Assembly (NCBI GenBank): GCA_020632925.1
Contig: JACKER010000011.1
Location: forward strand, 1 to 64,000
From: Alphaproteobacteria bacterium
Lineage (GTDB): Bacteria; Myxococcota_A; UBA796; GCA-2862545
DNA length: 64,000 bases
Reading direction: 5' to 3'
The translations under genes and the position numbers were made by a program. A model generated the notes under the pieces. That model saw nothing but the letters and a program-made list of their open reading frames with translations, was not told the DNA's origin and made no database searches. Below, one piece after another: positions 41,901-53,890 of the stretch. Within the stretch, counting starts at the first letter, position 1; each line of letters opens with the position of its first letter.

Positions 41901-42938
41901 TCAGGTGCGGCCGCCGAAGCGGGTCGAGAGCGCCGAGCCCACGCCGAGCACGCTCGCCGCCATCACCACCAGCCAGCCGACCCACGGCAGGGAGGACAGG
42001 AAGGACACGAGCACGATGCCGACCAGGAACGCGATCCACCGGCCGTGCGGACGGTCCTCGAACGGGAGCCGGTCGCCGACGGCCTGGCAGAGGCCCACGA
42101 ACCCGAAGAGCCAGGCGATGCCGAGCACGCCGACCAGCAGCAGGCTGATCGGGAGGCCGAGGCCGAGCGTGACCACCGTGAACAGCAGGCTGAACAGGAG
42201 CAGCAGGCCGGTCGCGAGGGTGCCCACGACGGCGGCGCGCACGGGGCGGGCCTCCACGTCGGTCGCCACCCGGGCCACGCGCTGCGGGAAGAGCCCCACC
42301 ACGAGGACGCCCGCGCCCGCGATCGACATCAGCCACACGAGCTTGCGGTACAGCGTGTGCAGCATCTCGCCGGGCGACCACGACGGCGACGTGGCCGTGA
42401 GGTTCGCGGCACCCACCGGGCCGCTCGGCTCGATCACGACCGGTCCCGCGCTCGGAATCCCCATCGCCACCCGATCCCCGCGGATGGCGCCGCCATCGTC
42501 GACCACCACGCGGCCGCCGAAGGAGACGGCGTCACCGCCGACCACGCCGGTCGGGTGGACGATCACGTTGCCGCCGAAGGAGACCGCGTCGCCGAGCACG
42601 TGGCCCGCCACCTCGACGTCGTCGCCGAAGGACACGACCTCGTCGACCTCCTCGTCGACCGCGACGCGCACCGACTCACCGAAGCCGGTCCGCGAGCTGC
42701 CGCGTCGGGCCTCGGGTTCGTCGGCCTCCTCGGCCTCCTGCGCGTCGCGGCTGCGGAGCTCCTCGACCTCGCGACGCAGCGCGGCCATCTCGGCCCGCAG
42801 CTCGTCACGCTCGACCTCGGCCTGGGTCCGCGCGTCGGCGCCGGCCTCGATCGCCTCGGTGACCGGGGCCTGCTCGGCCTCGACGGCCTCGGTCTCGGGC
42901 GCGGCGAGCGCCACCTGGAACAGGAAGGGCGTGATCAC
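41901..42938 (-). CDS. Membrane protein with bactofilin-like beta-helix segment
   Basis: Encodes 345 residues from a GTG at 42938 whose ATGA-like GTGA overlaps the anti-sigma stop. A signal-like start (MITPFLFQVALAAPETE) leads to a coiled-coil segment (about 36-70: ARTQAEVERDELRAEMAALRREVEELRSRD). Residues about 98-160 form short beta-helix turns (VVSFGDDVEV, GDAVSFGGNVIVHPTGVVGGDAVSFGGRVVVDDGG) like the bactofilin or polymer-forming domain. Then four membrane helices follow (LVWLMSIAGAGVLVVGLF, AVVGTLATGLLLLFSLLFTVVTLGLGLPISLLLVGVLGIAWLFG, WIAFLVGIVLVSFLSS and LVVMAASVLGVGS). It may be an envelope effector regulated by the linked sigma factor. Confidence 0.7.
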   Translation of the reverse strand: MITPFLFQVALAAPETEAVEAEQAPVTEAIEAGADARTQAEVERDELRAEMAALRREVEELRSRDAQEAEEADEPEARRGSSRTGFGESVRVAVDEEVDEVVSFGDDVEVAGHVLGDAVSFGGNVIVHPTGVVGGDAVSFGGRVVVDDGGAIRGDRVAMGIPSAGPVVIEPSGPVGAANLTATSPSWSPGEMLHTLYRKLVWLMSIAGAGVLVVGLFPQRVARVATDVEARPVRAAVVGTLATGLLLLFSLLFTVVTLGLGLPISLLLVGVLGIAWLFGFVGLCQAVGDRLPFEDRPHGRWIAFLVGIVLVSFLSSLPWVGWLVVMAASVLGVGSALSTRFGGRT

Positions 42939-43441
42939 GCGATCCTCCGGAGGAACCCGCGGGGAAGGACCCGCTCGCTCGAGGCGAAGTGAAGGGTGAC
43001 GAGCAGGGCGCCCAGGGTGGCGACGGTCGCGACTCCGAGCGTGAGCTGGAACGATGACACGGCGATGGTCAGGCTGCGGGTCAGGGCGATGGCCGCGTTC
43101 AGCGCCACGCCGAGGTCGGCCGCCATCGCGAGCGGGCCGTCGAGCCCGATCAGGAGGAGCGTGGCCCCCGCGAGCAGCAGCGCGCCGATCGCGATCTCCT
43201 GCGTCGGGAGCCGCTCGGGCTCCTCCACGGGTGCCGCGGCCAGGACGCGGGCGACGAGCTCGGGCGGCGGCACCGGGTCCGTCACCGCGGCGAAGGCAGC
43301 GGCGAGGGGCTCGAGCCCCGCAGCGCGCGTCGCGCAGGACGGGCACGCGTCGACGTGCTCGGCGATGTGGATGGCGAGCTGCTCGCCGACGTCGCCGTCG
43401 ACGAACGCCTGCAGCAGGTCTTCCGGGACGTGCTGGCTCAT
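42935..43441 (-). CDS. Zinc-containing anti-sigma factor
   Basis: Encodes 168 residues from the ATG at 43441. The N-terminus has the ZAS/zf-HC2 motif, H29-V-D-A-C33-P-S-C36 (HxxxCxxC), within LAIHIAEHVDACPSCATRA. A transmembrane segment (about 84-104: IAIGALLLAGATLLLIGL) and a second hydrophobic stretch follow. This architecture binds and restrains the linked ECF sigma factor until an envelope signal arrives. Stop overlaps the beta-helix membrane protein GTG, and start overlaps the sigma stop, giving a three-gene coupled operon. Confidence 0.85.
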   Translation of the reverse strand: MSQHVPEDLLQAFVDGDVGEQLAIHIAEHVDACPSCATRAAGLEPLAAAFAAVTDPVPPPELVARVLAAAPVEEPERLPTQEIAIGALLLAGATLLLIGLDGPLAMAADLGVALNAAIALTRSLTIAVSSFQLTLGVATVATLGALLVTLHFASSERVLPRGFLRRIA

Positions 43442-44007
43442 GGCTGATCTCCACCGTTCTCTTCGTAGAGGGTCCGCAGCTTCTTCCGGGCTCGGAAGAT
43501 GCGGTTCATGACGGTCCCGAGGGGTAGCTCCAGGATCTCGGCGATCTCGGTGTACTTTCGGTGTTCGAAGTGGTACAGCACGAGGATCTCCCGGTACATC
43601 GGGGGCAGGGCCATCAGGGAGTGCTCGAGGAGCTCGGCACGCTGGGAGCGGGCCGCGTCCTGCAGGGGCGAGGCGGACGTGTCGGGGATCTCGCCGGGCT
43701 CGTCCCAGGCCCGGCGGCGGCGGCGGCGGTGCTCGTCGATGCAGGTGTTGCGGGCGATGCCGAACACCCAGGTCGAGAAGCTGCGATCGGGATCGTAGCG
43801 GTCGAGGTTGCGGAGCACCTTGACCAGGGTCTCCTGGGCGGCGTCCCCCGCGTCCTCGTCGTTCATGAGCATGCGCCGACAGAACCGCCAGACGGGCGGC
43901 GTCCATCGCTCGACGAGCCAGGAACGAGCGGACTCGTCACCGTCCCGAGCGGCCAGGATCCGCGCGGGTTCGTCCTCGTCTCCTTCGTGCAGTCGCAGGG
44001 CCAGCAG
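43438..44007 (-). CDS. ECF-type RNA polymerase sigma factor with non-canonical start
   Basis: Regions 2 and 4 are clear: SARSWLVERWTPPVWRFCRRMLMNDEDAGDAAQETLVKVL (sigma-2.1/2.2), STWVFGIARNTCIDEHRR (2.4), and PPMYREILVLYHFEHRKYTEIAEILELPLGTVMNRIFRARKKL (4.1/4.2 HTH). The first ATG (43872) falls inside region 2, losing the core-binding helix. The frame is open upstream to a TAG at about 44056, but in that stretch there is no ATG, GTG or TTG. A CTG at 44007, spaced 6 bases from a GGAG (44014-44017), is the best candidate; ATC codons are alternatives. It is translationally coupled to its anti-sigma gene. Coordinates use the CTG. Confidence 0.8.
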   Translation of the reverse strand: MLALRLHEGDEDEPARILAARDGDESARSWLVERWTPPVWRFCRRMLMNDEDAGDAAQETLVKVLRNLDRYDPDRSFSTWVFGIARNTCIDEHRRRRRRAWDEPGEIPDTSASPLQDAARSQRAELLEHSLMALPPMYREILVLYHFEHRKYTEIAEILELPLGTVMNRIFRARKKLRTLYEENGGDQP

Positions 44008-44050
44008 CGTCGTCTCCGGCTCGAGTTCGCCGATCCTTACGCAGCCCTGG

Positions 44051-44086
44051 ATTCTCTATTTCACGGAGCCGCCGATCTGGTATCTT
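44051..44086 (+). promoter_or_regulatory. Candidate promoter for TPR membrane protein
   Basis: An AT-richer patch between the sigma gene and the divergent TPR gene holds TTTCAC (44059-44064) and TATCTT (44081-44086), 16 bases apart, a weak match to a sigma-70 promoter for the plus-strand gene. On the minus strand the same patch holds the open frame upstream of the sigma gene. It may serve both. Confidence 0.3.
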
Positions 44087-44110
44087 GGGGACGAGGGTGT
44101 CCGGTACGAG

Positions 44111-45601
44111 ATGGACAAGAACTGGAAGCTCCTTCGCTACGACCGGAAGGACTACACCGAGCTCGTCGATTTCCCCGTGGAGATCGTGGGACGCGACGGG
44201 GTGGTCCGGAGGTACTCGTACGAGGACTCCATCCGCCTCTACCAGAAGCGGATCACGTCCGCCTCGAACCGGTATCGGGACGCCGATCTGGTGCGAGCGG
44301 AGGTCAACCACTGCTCCAGTCGGATCGACCAGCTGCGCCGGAGCTACTTCCACCGCTACGGGTGGGGGACGCCCGAGGGCCTGCCGACGGCGGAGGAGTC
44401 CTTCGGGGACCTGGCCGGCGAGGTCGCCGCCTTCCTCTGCCGTGTCCTCGGGATCGAGGGTCGGCCGGACGTGCGCTTCGACCTCGTCGAGGCCGAGCGG
44501 GACGGCGTCGCCACCTGGTACCTCACGCCCCACATCCCGGGCGCTCCGACCACCTCCGGGATGCTGCTGTACTTCCACCGCTTCGAGGCACGGCCGCAGG
44601 ACGTGCGCGCCGACGGACCTCCGACGGGTGGGACGGGCCGCACGAAGGGTGAGTCGACGGCCGCCGAGGGCGAGGCGCGGTCGAAGCCCAAGGATCCCGC
44701 GCGCGACGCCTTCTTCCGTCGGCTCAAGGATCTCGAGCGGTCCGGGCGCGGCACGGGCGACGCGGAGCGGCTCGTGGCCTTCCACCACACCGTCGACTGC
44801 GGGCTCGTGCTCACGGGACGCGCCGCCGACTGCGACGCGTTGCCTCCGCCGAAGGACCTCGTGTCCCAGCCGGTCGATCTCGCTCCGACCCCGTGGGACG
44901 AGCTGCTCGAGATCGTCCGCAAGGGCGACTACGAGGCGGCCCTCCGCCGGTGCAAGGATCTTGCCCAGGAGCAGCCCTGGCACCGCAACGCGTACGTCGC
45001 GGGTGCGATGATCGCGAACTACCTCGGCGAGCACCTGGTGGGTGAGGACCTGGCGCTGATCGGCAGCCGGTACTTCCCCGCCGACGGCACGCTGCTCTAC
45101 TACCTGGGCATGTCCCGTCTCCGGCAGGGACGCCTCGCCGAGGCCGAGCAGGCGCTCCGGGCCTCGGTCGCCAACGCCCCCGACCTCGTGTCCGCGCGGC
45201 TCATGCTCGCCGTGAACCTGCTGCAGAGCGGCCGGATGGCGCAGGCCCGCGAGCTCCTCGCCGAACGGGGTTCGGTGGTCCCCGACGATCGGCGGGCCGA
45301 GGCGGACCTCGCGCTGCTCGAGCAGTGGCTGCGGTGGCGGACGTGGACGTTGTGGGCAGGGATCGCGCTCGTCGGTCTCGGCGTGTTCGCGACCCTCGGC
45401 ACCCTGATCTGGGGTGCATCGAGCCACGTGGGGCTGCTGGGGGCGCTGCTCGTGATCCCCGGGGTGGTCGTCGCCGCGCTCGGGCAGGCCGCGTTCCGGC
45501 ACGAGCTGCGGAGCATCGCGGACCGCCAGAGGTTCGAGGAGATCTCGCAGGGCCTGCGTCGTCTCCACCGGCGATCCCGGAGCAGCCCGCGCGTCAGCTG
45601 A
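44111..45601 (+). CDS. TPR-repeat membrane protein, divergent from the ECF sigma gene
   Basis: Encodes 496 residues from the ATG at 44111. The N-terminal half is a globular domain of unknown type (WKLLRYDRKDYTELVDFPVEIVGRDGVVRRYSYEDSIRLYQKRI, then HIPGAPTTSGMLLYFHRFEARP). After a Lys/Pro/Arg-rich linker come TPR-like repeats (LLEIVRKGDYEAALRRCKDLAQEQPWHRNAYVAGAMIANYLG, YYLGMSRLRQGRLAEAEQALRASVANAPDLVSARLMLAVNLL). Two membrane helices (WTLWAGIALVGLGVFATLGTLIWG and VGLLGALLVIPGVVVAALGQAAF) close the protein. It may be a scaffold at the membrane, possibly part of the sigma regulon. Function not recognised. Confidence 0.7.
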   Translation: MDKNWKLLRYDRKDYTELVDFPVEIVGRDGVVRRYSYEDSIRLYQKRITSASNRYRDADLVRAEVNHCSSRIDQLRRSYFHRYGWGTPEGLPTAEESFGDLAGEVAAFLCRVLGIEGRPDVRFDLVEAERDGVATWYLTPHIPGAPTTSGMLLYFHRFEARPQDVRADGPPTGGTGRTKGESTAAEGEARSKPKDPARDAFFRRLKDLERSGRGTGDAERLVAFHHTVDCGLVLTGRAADCDALPPPKDLVSQPVDLAPTPWDELLEIVRKGDYEAALRRCKDLAQEQPWHRNAYVAGAMIANYLGEHLVGEDLALIGSRYFPADGTLLYYLGMSRLRQGRLAEAEQALRASVANAPDLVSARLMLAVNLLQSGRMAQARELLAERGSVVPDDRRAEADLALLEQWLRWRTWTLWAGIALVGLGVFATLGTLIWGASSHVGLLGALLVIPGVVVAALGQAAFRHELRSIADRQRFEEISQGLRRLHRRSRSSPRVS

Positions 45602-45655
45602 AGGTCTTGCCGTGCCGATCCCCGCGGTTAGTCAAGGGCCCCGCAGGGAGCAAGC

Positions 45656-46324
45656 ATGAGCCAGGGCACCGAGACGACCGAGTCCACCGCGTCCGGCGAG
45701 CCGAAGGGCGCGCCCGAGACGGCCGAGGCCGCGACGAGCGAGGCCGCCGCCGAGGCGCCGCAGCCGGAGGTCGTGGCGGAGGAGGTCGTCGAGCCGACGG
45801 CGCCGGCGGAGGATCCGGAGCTGGTCGCTGCGCGCGAAGACGCCGCGAAGGCCCGGGCGGATCTCGAAGCGGCCCAGGGACGGCTGCGCGCGGTCTCCAA
45901 GGCATACACCGATCTTCAGTCCGAGATGTCCGCTTTCAAGCAGCGGATGGAGGCGCGCGCCCGCCAGGACTCCGAGCTGCAGGCCTTCGACCAGGTCCGC
46001 GCGTTCTTCGATCCGGTGATGAACCTCAAGCGCTCCCTCGCGGCCACCGGCGAGGACGTGCACGCGCTCGTCGACGGCCTCAAGATCGTGCATCACCAGT
46101 TCATGGACGCCCTGACCCGGCTCGGTCTCGAGGAGGTCCCGGGCGAGGGCGCCGTCTTCGATCCGCAGGTGCACGAGGCGCTCGCGGTCAGCCCGGTCGC
46201 CGACCAGGAGCAGGACGGCAAGGTCCTCATCGTCCACACCACGGGGTACACCGTGAAGGGCAAGGTCCTGCAGGCCGCGCAGGTCGTGATCGGGAAGTAC
46301 ACGGAGACCGCCGGCGAGGCCTGA
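45656..46324 (+). CDS. grpE: Nucleotide exchange factor GrpE
   Basis: Encodes 222 residues. An acidic, Ala/Glu-rich N-terminal region (about 1-55) precedes the long coiled coil (AAREDAAKARADLEAAQGRLRAVSKAYTDLQSEMSAFKQRMEA). Then come the GrpE dimer helices (FDQVRAFFDPVMNLKRSL, LVDGLKIVHHQFMDALTRLGLEEVPGEGAVFDPQVHEALA) and the C-terminal beta-wing ending KGKVLQAAQVVIGKY. GrpE releases ADP from DnaK during protein folding. dnaK and dnaJ are not adjacent. Confidence 0.88.
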   Translation: MSQGTETTESTASGEPKGAPETAEAATSEAAAEAPQPEVVAEEVVEPTAPAEDPELVAAREDAAKARADLEAAQGRLRAVSKAYTDLQSEMSAFKQRMEARARQDSELQAFDQVRAFFDPVMNLKRSLAATGEDVHALVDGLKIVHHQFMDALTRLGLEEVPGEGAVFDPQVHEALAVSPVADQEQDGKVLIVHTTGYTVKGKVLQAAQVVIGKYTETAGEA

Positions 46325-46326
46325 CC

Positions 46327-47595
46327 TTGGATCGCAGCCAGACCCGCGCCCTGGTCGTCCTCTCCCTGCTCGTCGCCCTGGCGGGAGGGCTCCTGTGGTG
46401 GCAGGGCGAGCAGCCCGTCGACATGGACCCCGACGCCACCGTGGCGGTGTGGTCGATCGAGGACGACGACGTCCGGCGGATCGTCGTGACCCGGGCGGAC
46501 AGCCGGCTCGTGCTGGAGCGGGCCGACGAGGAGGCCGACTGGTCCGTCGTCGAGCCGTTCGCCGCGGTCGCCGACCAGCGGCGGGTGGACGACCTGCTCC
46601 GCTCGCTGACCGCGATGAAGCGTGGCATCCCGGTCGACATGCCGGCCGATCGCGCTGAGGAGTTCGGGCTCGGCACGTCGCCGAGCGCGAGCGTGGAGGT
46701 CACCCTGGCCGACGGCACCAGCCACGTCCTGCAGGTCGGGACCACCGCGGCCGTGGGATATCGAACCTACGTGCGCAACGAGCAGGGGAGCGTCGCCGCG
46801 GCCACGGGCGATCCGAGCCGCATCCTCGGTGCCGAGCCCGAGCGGTTCCGGGACACGCGGGTGCTGCGGTTCGACCCGGCGCTGGTGCGGGCCGTGAGCG
46901 TGAGCTCGCCCGAGGGGACGCTCGAGGCGACGGGGAAGGGGAAGCGCTGGGCGCTCACGGGCTTCGAGCGCGCGAACGCCGACGCGGTCGACGACTGGGT
47001 CATGGGGTTGCTGGACCTGCGCTTCGACCACCAGGGCGAGGTCCCGCCGCTCGACGACCCGCGCTTCGTCGTGCGCGTGGGGCTCGAGGACGGCTCGGTG
47101 CTCGGGGTGGACGTGGGCGAGGAGACGACGATGGGCGTCGTGGTCGTCGGGACCGACGGCCGCAGCGGGGTGGTGTTCCCGGAGTCCCTGCAGCAGCTCG
47201 GTCGGGGACCGACGGACGTGGGGCAGCGCACGGCCTTCCCGATCGACCTCGAGAGCACCGACGCGATCACGGTGGTCACCGGTGAGCGCACCCTGCTCGA
47301 TGCACACCGCAATGGCATCGCCTGGGAAGCCGAGGGTGCCGAGCCCCGCGACGTCGCGGACCGGGTGCGTCGCCTCGCCGCCATCCCCGTGGAGTACCGG
47401 ATCGGTTCGCCGCCGCCGATCGTCGCCCCGGAGCTCGTGGTGACCGTCGACGATCCCGACACGGAGCCCGTCGTGTGGGAGCTCGGCCCCGTGCAGCCCG
47501 ACGAGACCCGGACGCTCCACGAGCGCGACTCCGATGGCGCTGGCCTGCGCGTGCCCGACGCGGCCGTCCGTGCCTGGCTGGAGCTCGTCCCATGA
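46327..47595 (+). CDS. DUF4340 domain protein
   Basis: Encodes 422 residues from the TTG at 46327. A single N-terminal membrane helix (TRALVVLSLLVALAGGLLWWQ) anchors a large exported domain of repeated beta units: RRIVVTRADSRLVLERADEEADWSVVEPFAAVADQRRVDDLLRSL, and similar units with DFDRHQ... and AEGAEPRDVADRVRRLAAI. This is the DUF4340 signature, a family linked in some bacteria to gliding or ABC-type exporter loci. Here it sits between grpE and an Slt-type lytic transglycosylase whose ATG overlaps its stop, suggesting an envelope role. Confidence 0.75.
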   Translation: MDRSQTRALVVLSLLVALAGGLLWWQGEQPVDMDPDATVAVWSIEDDDVRRIVVTRADSRLVLERADEEADWSVVEPFAAVADQRRVDDLLRSLTAMKRGIPVDMPADRAEEFGLGTSPSASVEVTLADGTSHVLQVGTTAAVGYRTYVRNEQGSVAAATGDPSRILGAEPERFRDTRVLRFDPALVRAVSVSSPEGTLEATGKGKRWALTGFERANADAVDDWVMGLLDLRFDHQGEVPPLDDPRFVVRVGLEDGSVLGVDVGEETTMGVVVVGTDGRSGVVFPESLQQLGRGPTDVGQRTAFPIDLESTDAITVVTGERTLLDAHRNGIAWEAEGAEPRDVADRVRRLAAIPVEYRIGSPPPIVAPELVVTVDDPDTEPVVWELGPVQPDETRTLHERDSDGAGLRVPDAAVRAWLELVP

Positions 47596-49895
47596 GGCCC
47601 TCGCTGCTGTGGTTGGTCGCGTCCGCGTGCTTCGCTTCCGCCGAGCCCGAGCCGCCGGCGGTCGAGCCCGCTCCGGCTGCAGCGCCAGCGGTCCCGGCGA
47701 CCGTCGCCATCCCGCCCGAGGACCGGACCCTGCGCGTCCCCGTCCCCACCGACGTGCTGGACCAGATGCGGACCGGCGCCTGGGAGCAGGCATATGCCGG
47801 GCTGAAGGCGTTGCCGCCGGCGGTCGGGGACGCGAAGACCGATCTCGCCTTCCTCGTCGGCTGGGCGGCCATCCACACCGACCACCCCGAGCGCGCCGTG
47901 GATCAGCTCTCGGCGCTGGACGGTCCCCACACCGCGCCCGATGCGTTCGTCGATCTCGTGCGCGGGGAGCTCACGCTCGCCTCGGGTGATGCCCTCGGGG
48001 CGCTCGCGATCCTGGAGCGGGTGGCGGATGGCGAGCTCGTCGGTGCGCGTGCCGCGATGGACGCCCACCGCGCCCTGCGAGACCTGTCCCGCGAGAAGGA
48101 GGCCTGGGAGCGCCTCGAGCGGTTGGTCGAACGCCAGGATCCGGCACCGGGCAACGCCGAGGCGCTGCTCGCCCTGGCGCAACACCACGGGCTCGCGTCG
48201 GAGGCGGCCCGCCCGTACGTGGTCCGCATCCGCACCCACTACCCGGGCACGCCCGAGGACCTCGCGGTGGCCTCGGTCGCCGCGACCCACCCGCTCGACT
48301 GGACGCAGCGCGTGCTGCGCGCCGAGCGGTGGATGGCCCAGCGGGGGTACACCCAGGCGATCGAGGAGACGAACGGTCTGCCACCGGAGGCGGTGAAGGG
48401 TGACTCGGTCGACGCCTGTCGGTACCGGTACGTCCGTGGTCGCTCGCAGACCCGCAAGAACCTGTGGAGCGACGCCGCGGCCACGATGGCGGACGCCGCG
48501 AAGGCCTGCGTGAACGCGGAGGGGGACTACGGCCCGCGCGCGGCCTACCTCCGTGGCACCGCGCTCTCCCGCGTGAAGCGGTACCGCGAGTCCGCCGACG
48601 CCTACGCCGAGCTCACCGCGCTCTACCCGACCCACAGCATGGCGGACGACGGGCTGACCCGCGGCGGGATCGCGCTGCGCGAGGCGGGGATGGAGGCCGA
48701 TGCGCGCGAGAGCTGGGAGCGCGCGGCGAAGGAGTTCCCCACGGGGGACACGGTGCCCGAGGCGCTGTTCCGGTTGGCCTACGCCCGGTACGAGGCCGGG
48801 GACACCGCCGACGCGATCGCGTTGGCGCGGACGGTGGGGGCGCTGCCGATCGACGGGGATGCCCTGCACGTGGCCGCTGGTCGCTACTGGGCCGCGCGGT
48901 GGCTGATCTACGGAGATCCGCACGCGCCGTCCACGCCGACGACCGACGAGGCCGCCAGGGCCCGCGCGATCGAGGAGTGGAGCGCGCTGTGCCGCGACAT
49001 GCCCCAGTCCTTCTGGTCGATCCTCGCGTGGTCGCGCCTCGAGGAGCTGGCGCCCGAGGTCGCGGCGCGGCTCGCGAAGCGCCCCGAGGCGCACGACGAC
49101 GGCACGACCCCGGTGGCGTGGGAGGTCCGGCCCGAGGTCGCGTCCGACCCGCGGGTGAAGGACGCCGTGGCCCTGTTCCGCGTGGGGCTGGCGGGGGAGG
49201 CGCTCGAGGAGCTCGACGCCGCCTCGCTCACCGACCTGACCCCGGACGAGCGCGCGTGGTTCACGGAGCTCCGGATCGCCGCGGGCGACTGGCTGTTCGC
49301 CCACGACGAGATGCGCCAGTGGATCAAGGAGCACCCGGTCGGCACGCTCGGGCCGCGCGAGCCCCAGATCCAGCGGATCGCCTATCCGGACCGCTACTGG
49401 ACCGAGGTGCAGGCGTCCGTGAAGGCGGACTGGGACTACGAGCCCCGGCTGTTCCACGGGCTCGTGCGCGAGGAGTCGAACTTCAACCGCTCGATCGTCT
49501 CGTTCGCCGGCGCTCGCGGCCTCTCGCAGCTGATGCCGGCGACCGCGCGGCAGACCGCGGGCTGGCTCGGGCTGAAGATCACGATGGACGACCTCGCGAT
49601 CCCCACGACCAACCTCCAGATCGGCGCTCGGTACCTCCAGGCCATGCACGCGCAGCTCGGCCACAGCCCGTACCTGGCGCTCGCGGCGTACAACGGGGGA
49701 GCGGGCAACGTGAACAAGTGGCTCACCGCGAAGGGCAACCCGCCCACCGACGAGTTCGTCGTCACGATCCCGTTCGACGAGACCCGGGGGTACGTCTCCC
49801 GCGTGATGGGGACCTGGCAGACCTACCGGTACCGCTTCGACCAGGGCGACGCGTTCGCCGATCTGTCCGCCTTCAACCATCACGCAAAGCCGTGA
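47592..49895 (+). CDS. Soluble-type lytic murein transglycosylase (Slt family)
   Basis: Encodes 767 residues from ATG 47592 (signal MRPSLLWLVASACFASA). The first 550 residues are alpha-superhelical repeats (HALAAAYLRG... LYPTHSMADDGLTR...), as in Slt70. The catalytic GEWL-like domain at the end has REESNFN (catalytic Glu 628), GLSQLMPATARQTAGWLG, NLQIGARYLQAM and LALAAYNGGAGNVNKWL. Slt enzymes cleave the glycan of peptidoglycan leaving 1,6-anhydromuramic ends. It overlaps the DUF4340 gene (ATGA) and its own TGA overlaps the globin start. Confidence 0.88.
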   Translation: MRPSLLWLVASACFASAEPEPPAVEPAPAAAPAVPATVAIPPEDRTLRVPVPTDVLDQMRTGAWEQAYAGLKALPPAVGDAKTDLAFLVGWAAIHTDHPERAVDQLSALDGPHTAPDAFVDLVRGELTLASGDALGALAILERVADGELVGARAAMDAHRALRDLSREKEAWERLERLVERQDPAPGNAEALLALAQHHGLASEAARPYVVRIRTHYPGTPEDLAVASVAATHPLDWTQRVLRAERWMAQRGYTQAIEETNGLPPEAVKGDSVDACRYRYVRGRSQTRKNLWSDAAATMADAAKACVNAEGDYGPRAAYLRGTALSRVKRYRESADAYAELTALYPTHSMADDGLTRGGIALREAGMEADARESWERAAKEFPTGDTVPEALFRLAYARYEAGDTADAIALARTVGALPIDGDALHVAAGRYWAARWLIYGDPHAPSTPTTDEAARARAIEEWSALCRDMPQSFWSILAWSRLEELAPEVAARLAKRPEAHDDGTTPVAWEVRPEVASDPRVKDAVALFRVGLAGEALEELDAASLTDLTPDERAWFTELRIAAGDWLFAHDEMRQWIKEHPVGTLGPREPQIQRIAYPDRYWTEVQASVKADWDYEPRLFHGLVREESNFNRSIVSFAGARGLSQLMPATARQTAGWLGLKITMDDLAIPTTNLQIGARYLQAMHAQLGHSPYLALAAYNGGAGNVNKWLTAKGNPPTDEFVVTIPFDETRGYVSRVMGTWQTYRYRFDQGDAFADLSAFNHHAKP

Positions 49896-50266
49896 GCACG
49901 CTCGACGACGTGGGTGGGCGCGACGGGCTCGAGCGGGTCGTGCGCGCGTTCGTGGAGCGCATGGCGTCGGACTTCGTCGTGGGCTTCCACTTCGAGGGCA
50001 AGGACCTCGATCGCATCGTGCACCGCGAGGTCGAGCTGGCGTCGGAGCACCTCGGAGGAGGGGATCGGTACGGCGGACGCTCGCTCTCCGAGGTCCACGC
50101 GCCGCTGCGGATCCACCGCGGCCACTTCCGCCGTCGGCTCCACGTGCTCGAGGCCACGCTGCGCGCGCACGGCTGGCCCGAGGACCTCGTCGCGCGCTGG
50201 CTGGCGCACGATCGCTCCCTCGAGTCCGTGGTCAGCTCGCCGGACGACTGCGCACCTCCCCGCTGA
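49892..50266 (+). CDS. Truncated haemoglobin
   Basis: Encodes 124 residues from the GTG at 49892 that overlaps the lytic transglycosylase stop. Pattern of group 1/2 truncated haemoglobins: VGGRDGLERVVRAFVERMASDF, a Phe-rich CD region (VVGFHFEGKDL), the loop ASEHLGGGDRYGGRSLSEVHAPL, and the proximal His in HF (His 78) at the F helix. Possible roles are NO dioxygenase or O2 sensing. It is probably co-transcribed with the transglycosylase, though no functional link is known. dnaE begins 43 bases after its stop. Confidence 0.72.
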   Translation: MSTLDDVGGRDGLERVVRAFVERMASDFVVGFHFEGKDLDRIVHREVELASEHLGGGDRYGGRSLSEVHAPLRIHRGHFRRRLHVLEATLRAHGWPEDLVARWLAHDRSLESVVSSPDDCAPPR

Positions 50267-50308
50267 GGGACAGAAAACGTCCGCCGATTGGGGTAGAGGA
50301 GGTGTCCG

Positions 50309-53886
<3,578 letters not shown>

Positions 53887-53890
<4 letters not shown>

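Noticed and set aside
43870..43872. ATG at 43872 as the true start of the sigma factor
   Set aside because: It removes sigma region 2.1 and the visible region 2 consensus lies upstream in the same open frame.
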